Assembly (NCBI RefSeq): GCF_002224645.1
Contig: NZ_CP022121.1
Location: 1,246,501 to 1,310,500, forward strand
DNA length: 64,000 nt
Origin: Dehalobacterium formicoaceticum
GTDB lineage: Bacteria > Bacillota > Dehalobacteriia > Dehalobacteriales > Dehalobacteriaceae
Direction of reading: 5' to 3'
The notes beneath the pieces are model-generated. The model did no database searches and had not been told where the DNA came from. It was given only the letters and a program-made list of their open reading frames with translations. This document shows, in pieces, positions 60,370 to 64,000 of the stretch. A program made the position numbers and the translations under genes. Each line of letters starts with the position of its first letter. Positions within the stretch are counted from its first letter, which is position 1.

Positions 60370-60816
60370 ATGGATCGAGAGGACTTGATTTCCCGGGAAT
60401 TTTTAGCCCGGGGATATAAGGTTACGAAGCAGCGCCGAGCGATTCTTTCCGTGTTAGACAAATCTGAGCATCCTTTAACAGCTGAAGATATTTATTTACG
60501 CATCCGGGCGGAAAACAATGTGTCCAGCCTGGCGACGGTTTATCGAAATCTTAAAACCCTGGTGGATACCGGTTATGTGGTGAAAGCCGGCCTCTTTGAG
60601 GATAAGGTGCGGTACCGTTTGCAGAATGATCCCCATACCCATAATCTAATCTGTCTGGGCTGTAAGAAAGTTATTCCTTTGTCTACTTGTCCCTTAAATT
60701 GTTTAGGAGAAACATTAGGAGAAAAAGAGGGTTTTACCGTGACCGGGCATAAAATGGAACTATATGGTTATTGTTTTGAATGTGAACATAAAGGAGACCA
60801 AATTAATCGGAAGTGA
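60370..60816 (+). CDS. Fur-family metalloregulator (Zur-like)
   Basis: A 148-residue repressor. The N-terminal winged helix has GYKVTKQRRAILSVL and SLATVYRNLKTLVDTG; the C-terminal dimerisation part has DPHTHNLICLGC and a final CFEC, giving the paired-Cys structural zinc site. Being the last gene of a znu operon makes Zur the likeliest type, with Fur, PerR or Mur as alternatives. ATG 60370 follows GGAGGGAG. It probably binds the box at 57685-57703. Confidence 0.88.
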   Translation: MDREDLISREFLARGYKVTKQRRAILSVLDKSEHPLTAEDIYLRIRAENNVSSLATVYRNLKTLVDTGYVVKAGLFEDKVRYRLQNDPHTHNLICLGCKKVIPLSTCPLNCLGETLGEKEGFTVTGHKMELYGYCFECEHKGDQINRK

Positions 60817-60817
60817 A

Positions 60818-60846
60818 TTGACAGCTGTAAATCTATATGATAATCT
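60818..60846 (+). promoter_or_regulatory. Promoter of the thiamine operon
   Basis: TTGACA, 17 bp, TAATCT, just before the TPP aptamer. Confidence 0.7.
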
Positions 60847-60854
60847 AAAGTTAA

Positions 60855-60993
60855 AAGAGCAAGGGAGCTTCTAGAAGAGGCTGAGAGGAAGATAATCATC
60901 TTCGACCTTACCTGATGTGGATAATGCCAACGTAGGGATGCAAATATATCTTTAGATAAAAAGGGATATGCCTATGAGGCGTATCCCTTTTCC
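60855..60993 (+). ncRNA. TPP riboswitch (THI element) with terminator
   Basis: The aptamer carries GGGAGCTT, then GGCTGAGAGGAAG (about 60879), and the highly conserved ACCTGATGTGGATAATGCC and AACGTAGGGA (about 60909-60938). A terminator, AAAAGGGATATGCC/GGCGTATCCCTTTT (about 60958-60993), follows and would form when thiamine pyrophosphate is bound, shutting off the salvage operon. Confidence 0.96.
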
Positions 60994-61042
60994 GTCCTGA
61001 TGAAGGTAATTCCCTTGTCTGAAAGAAATGGGAGTGAAGAAA

Positions 61043-61726
61043 TTGACAGCGAATCAAAAAGACATATCGGTTTCGAAACGATTATATGAAAGCGTCCAGG
61101 AGATCTGGGAATCATATCATCAGCATTCCTTTGTCCAAGGTATTGGCAAGGGAGATTTGGCTATGGATCGTTTCCGTTTTTACATGCTGCAGGATTATTT
61201 ATATCTATATGACTATGCCAAGGTTTTTGCATTAGGGGTAGTAAAAGCCAAAGATCCCAACCTGATGCGCTTTTTTGCCGATAATGTGGATCAGATTCTC
61301 AATGGGGAGATGAAGATCCATCAAAGTTATATGAATCGTCTCGGCATTACCCAGGATGAGGTGGCCAATGCCCGGAAATCTCCGGCTAATGATTCCTATA
61401 CCAATTATATGTTGTCCATTGGTTTCCAGGGAGATGTGGCTGAAATAACCGCTGCCATTCTTTCTTGTTCATGGAGTTATCAAGAAATAGGCAGCCGCAT
61501 TGTGTCAGCCCATCCCCAATCCCTGACCCATGATTTTTATGGAGAATGGGTTCAAGGATATACCTCTAAAGAATATGTTGACACTAATGATGCCCTATTA
61601 GTCATGATGGATTCCTTAGCCAGAGATTATTCTGAGGATCAAATCCAAAATTTGATGACCATCTTTGTTAATTGCAGCCTCTATGAAAGGATGTTCTGGG
61701 ATATGGCCTGGAATATGGAGTATTAA
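61043..61726 (+). CDS. tenA: Aminopyrimidine aminohydrolase TenA
   Basis: A 227-residue all-helical protein. FVQGIGKGDLAMDRFRFYMLQDYLYLYDYAKVFALG (in part) near residue 33 and SCSWSYQEIG near residue 142, whose Cys is the catalytic nucleophile, are the TenA/TENA family landmarks. It hydrolyses amino-HMP from degraded thiamine to HMP for salvage. The TTG at 61043 follows GGAGTGAAG at good spacing; an ATG at 61028 with a weaker site would add five residues. Confidence 0.93.
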   Translation: MTANQKDISVSKRLYESVQEIWESYHQHSFVQGIGKGDLAMDRFRFYMLQDYLYLYDYAKVFALGVVKAKDPNLMRFFADNVDQILNGEMKIHQSYMNRLGITQDEVANARKSPANDSYTNYMLSIGFQGDVAEITAAILSCSWSYQEIGSRIVSAHPQSLTHDFYGEWVQGYTSKEYVDTNDALLVMMDSLARDYSEDQIQNLMTIFVNCSLYERMFWDMAWNMEY

Positions 61727-61727
61727 A

Positions 61728-62480
61728 ATGTTGGATTTTCATAAAGTTAGCTATCAATATCCCACTGAGAATGTGGATATTATCGAAGAATTGTCCTTTC
61801 ACGTTGCGAGGGGAGAATTTGCTTCCCTGATTGGGGTTAGCGGCTGCGGAAAGAGCACCATCTTTCGCCTGATTACTCAGTTGCTTCACCCTAAGTCAGG
61901 AACCATTGATGTAGGAGGAAAAAACATCATCGGACAGAAAAGTTATGTAGGTTACATGCCTCAAAAGGATCTTCTTTTTCCATGGAGAACCATTGGACAA
62001 AACCTGGAGCTGCCTATGGAATTAAAGGGATTAAGCAGAACTGAAAGGGAGAGGAGACGAAATGAGGTTTTAGAGGAGATCGGATTGAAAGGTTATGGCA
62101 ATAAGTATCCCAAGGAATTGTCAGGAGGGATGCGTCAGCGCGTCGCTTTCGGCCGTACGATCTTAACAGATTCTGAATTGATGCTCTTGGACGAGCCTTT
62201 CAGCGCTCTTGACTTTTTAACGAAACTGGAAATGCAGGAATGGCTTTTAACTGAATGGCAGCAGCTTCAAAAAACCATTCTGTTTATCACTCACGATATT
62301 GAAGAGGCGATCTTCCTGTCCCAAACGATTTTTGTCGTGGGGCACACGCCCATTCATACTTTGGAGAGGATTCAGGTACCCCTACCCAAGATGCGTACCC
62401 GTGCCTGTTTGAATAAACCGGAGATCGCAGCATTGAAAAATGATCTTCTGGAGATGTTGAGAAGGCAGGTGGTTTCCTGA
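61728..62480 (+). CDS. thiZ: Thiamine-precursor ABC importer ATPase ThiZ
   Basis: A 250-residue ATPase of the NitT/TauT group. Walker A GVSGCGKST, Q loop MPQKDLLFPW, signature LSGGMRQRVAFGR, Walker B LMLLDEPFSALD, switch His in ITHDIEEAI. With ThiX and ThiY it imports formyl-aminopyrimidine breakdown products of thiamine, which TenA then processes. ATG 61728 lies one base after the tenA stop codon. Confidence 0.9.
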   Translation: MLDFHKVSYQYPTENVDIIEELSFHVARGEFASLIGVSGCGKSTIFRLITQLLHPKSGTIDVGGKNIIGQKSYVGYMPQKDLLFPWRTIGQNLELPMELKGLSRTERERRRNEVLEEIGLKGYGNKYPKELSGGMRQRVAFGRTILTDSELMLLDEPFSALDFLTKLEMQEWLLTEWQQLQKTILFITHDIEEAIFLSQTIFVVGHTPIHTLERIQVPLPKMRTRACLNKPEIAALKNDLLEMLRRQVVS

Positions 62481-63232
62481 TGAAAACACAAAAAGGGAAC
62501 CTCCTGGCGGTATGTTTTGTCTTTCTTCTTTTCATCCTTTGGCAAATTGTTGCTATGAAGGTCAATGCTGCCTATATCATCCCCACGCCGATTGAGGTTT
62601 TGGAGAAAACTTGGGAGCTGAGAGAAATTCTCTTTGGTGTCCATTTGCCGGCCACCATGCTGGTTACCTTGTTAGGGATTTTCATTTCTTTAATTTTAGG
62701 TCTGGCCTTGGCTATTGTCATGGATGCCAATTCCATAGTGGAAAAGGCCTTATACCCGGTGATTATCGCTTCCCAAACCATACCCACCCCTGCGATTGCT
62801 CCCCTCTTTGTGCTCTGGTTTGGTTACGGTATCTGGAGCAAGGTTTTGGTGACGGTATTGATCACTTTTTTCCCCATTACTATAACTGTTTTTGATGGTT
62901 TAAAATCTTCCAAAACTGAAATGGAGGAATTGCTTTATACCTATGGGGCCGGTAAGCGAGAAATATTTATGAAATTAAAGATACCGACTGCCATACCTGC
63001 ATTTTTCTCGGCTCTGAAAATGGCCATTCCTCTAAGTATTATCGGGGCGGCCATTGGAGAATGGCTGGGTGCCAAAAGCGGTCTGGGTTATTTCAGCCGC
63101 CGCATGATGACCCAGCTGGACGGAGCGGGTGTCTTTGCTCCTATTATCCTGCTCTCCCTTGTGGCGATGGCCATTGTAGGATTGGTGACTCTGTTGGAGA
63201 AGGCAGTAGTTCGTTGGCATAAAGAAATTTGA
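62480..63232 (+). CDS. thiX: Thiamine-precursor ABC importer permease ThiX
   Basis: A 250-residue permease with six hydrophobic helices. The cytoplasmic EAA-type loop reads YTYGAGKREIFMKLKIPTAIPAFFSALKMA (in part) near residue 165. It belongs to the SsuC/TauC/ThiX group. The start ATG overlaps the thiZ stop by one base (TGATG). Substrate is inferred from the TPP riboswitch and TenA in the same operon. Confidence 0.9.
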   Translation: MKTQKGNLLAVCFVFLLFILWQIVAMKVNAAYIIPTPIEVLEKTWELREILFGVHLPATMLVTLLGIFISLILGLALAIVMDANSIVEKALYPVIIASQTIPTPAIAPLFVLWFGYGIWSKVLVTVLITFFPITITVFDGLKSSKTEMEELLYTYGAGKREIFMKLKIPTAIPAFFSALKMAIPLSIIGAAIGEWLGAKSGLGYFSRRMMTQLDGAGVFAPIILLSLVAMAIVGLVTLLEKAVVRWHKEI

Positions 63233-63314
63233 AATTCAACCTGATTAACCTAAGGCAATGCCTAAATTTATAGTTTAAAACAATAGATAGAAATATTATG
63301 CGGAGGAGTAAAAA

Positions 63315-64000
63315 ATGAAAAAGATAGTTCTTTTGTTGATCGTATTGATTTTGATCTTATCAGCTGTCGGTTGCAGCACAGGCAATTCCAGCCGGGAAAA
63401 AGATGAACAGCTAAGGGAAATAGATGTTGTTCTGGACTGGTATCCCAATGCTTTGCATACTTTCTTATATGTAGCTATGGATAAAGGGTATTTTGCCGAG
63501 GAAGGATTAAAGGTGAATGTTCAATTTCCTGCCAACACCAATGATGCTTTATCCTTGGTGGCGGCCAATCAGGCAGAAATAGGTTTGTATTATTTACAGG
63601 ACATAATCATGGCACGGGCCAATCAAAATGTACCCGTGCGATCCATCGGTGCCGTAGTACAATCTCCTTTGAATATTGTTCTTTCTCTTAAAGAACAAGG
63701 CATTACTTCTCCCAAGGATTTAGTCGGCAAAACCGTTGGCTATGCCGGAACGGAATTAAGTGAGGCCCTGATTAAAAGTATCATGAATCATGTTGGCGCC
63801 GATTATAATGATGTGACTATGATTGACGTTGGGTTTGATCTCATGTCTTCCATGACCACAAAAAATGTGGATGCTACTATTGGCTGCTTGGTGAATCATG
63901 AGGTACCCCAGTTAGAAGAGGAAGGATTTGAAGTAAACTGGTTTATGCTGGATGAATATGGTGTGCCTGCTTATTATGAATCAGTCTTTCTTGCCAGCGA
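63315..64000 (+). CDS. thiY: Thiamine-precursor binding lipoprotein ThiY, 5' part
   Basis: The gene starts at ATG 63315 behind GGAGGAG and runs off the window after about 228 codons. A lipoprotein signal ends SAVGC (Cys about residue 19). The mature start DVVLDWYPNALHTFLYVAMDKGYFAEEGL (in part) is characteristic of ThiY/THI5-like binding proteins for formyl-aminopyrimidine, with the aromatic DWYPN segment at the ligand pocket. Fourth gene of the TPP-controlled operon. Confidence 0.92.
   Translation, partial: MKKIVLLLIVLILILSAVGCSTGNSSREKDEQLREIDVVLDWYPNALHTFLYVAMDKGYFAEEGLKVNVQFPANTNDALSLVAANQAEIGLYYLQDIIMARANQNVPVRSIGAVVQSPLNIVLSLKEQGITSPKDLVGKTVGYAGTELSEALIKSIMNHVGADYNDVTMIDVGFDLMSSMTTKNVDATIGCLVNHEVPQLEEEGFEVNWFMLDEYGVPAYYESVFLAS

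Overview
The window is a chromosomal segment of a low-to-mid GC, anaerobic, Gram-positive Clostridia-type bacterium, most like a Peptococcaceae member (Desulfitobacterium/Dehalobacter relatives). The pointers are the pgpH-ybeY-dgkA-cdd-era-recO order, a T-box in front of glyQS, ccpN-ppsR-ppdK, TTG and GTG starts behind strong Shine-Dalgarno sites, and a selenoprotein glycine-reductase system beside MttB-type methyltransferases. The last trait recalls quaternary-amine-degrading Peptococcaceae such as 'Candidatus Formimonas'; the organism assignment is inference.

Region by region. 1-6 kb: housekeeping block (pgpH end, ybeY, dgkA, yerB-like, cdd, era, mgtE, recO). 6-13.6 kb: ANTAR regulator, MFS exporter, DUF4342 protein, orphan substrate-binding lipoprotein, and a Crp/Fnr regulator divergent from a four-domain CoA-disulfide-reductase fusion. 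13.6-21.6 kb: glycyl T-box with glyQ-glyS, then ccpN-ppsR-ppdK. 21.7-24.7 kb: a small AT-rich accessory patch with a RelBE-type toxin-antitoxin pair, a DUF4160 pair, two broken genes and an arsenite methyltransferase that needs selenocysteine at an in-frame UGA. 25-28.2 kb: cobalt/nickel ECF importer cbiMQO and an Rnk-like protein.

28.9-50.6 kb is the metabolic centrepiece. Two non-pyrrolysine MttB-family methyltransferases, a hydantoinase/oxoprolinase-type ASKHA protein and a BCCT betaine transporter form one half. A YkvI-family membrane protein, a histidine kinase with a periplasmic solute-binding domain, a sigma-54 activator and the operon trxB-trxA-grdA-grdC-grdD-grdX-grdE/G/I-grdB/F/H form the other. 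GrdA and the GrdB-like subunit each carry an in-frame UGA (Sec42, Sec351). Two sigma-54 promoters, one before ykvI and one before trxB, each have an almost identical upstream palindrome 115-160 bp away. I infer one regulon run by the local two-component pair.

50.9-64 kb is metal and cofactor acquisition: a BtuFCD/FecBCD-type importer, CooT-FeoA-FeoB, a Znu-type zinc/manganese importer with its Fur-family regulator, and a TPP-riboswitch-controlled tenA-thiZ-thiX-thiY pyrimidine salvage operon that runs off the end. The leaders of cbiMQO and cooT-feoAB, 30 kb apart, share a conserved hairpin with a compensatory base change and an overlapping terminator. This looks like an unrecognised cis-regulatory RNA and is, with the sigma-54 regulon and the Sec-containing ArsM, the most interesting thing here. 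No tRNA, rRNA, CRISPR array, prophage or intact insertion sequence was seen.
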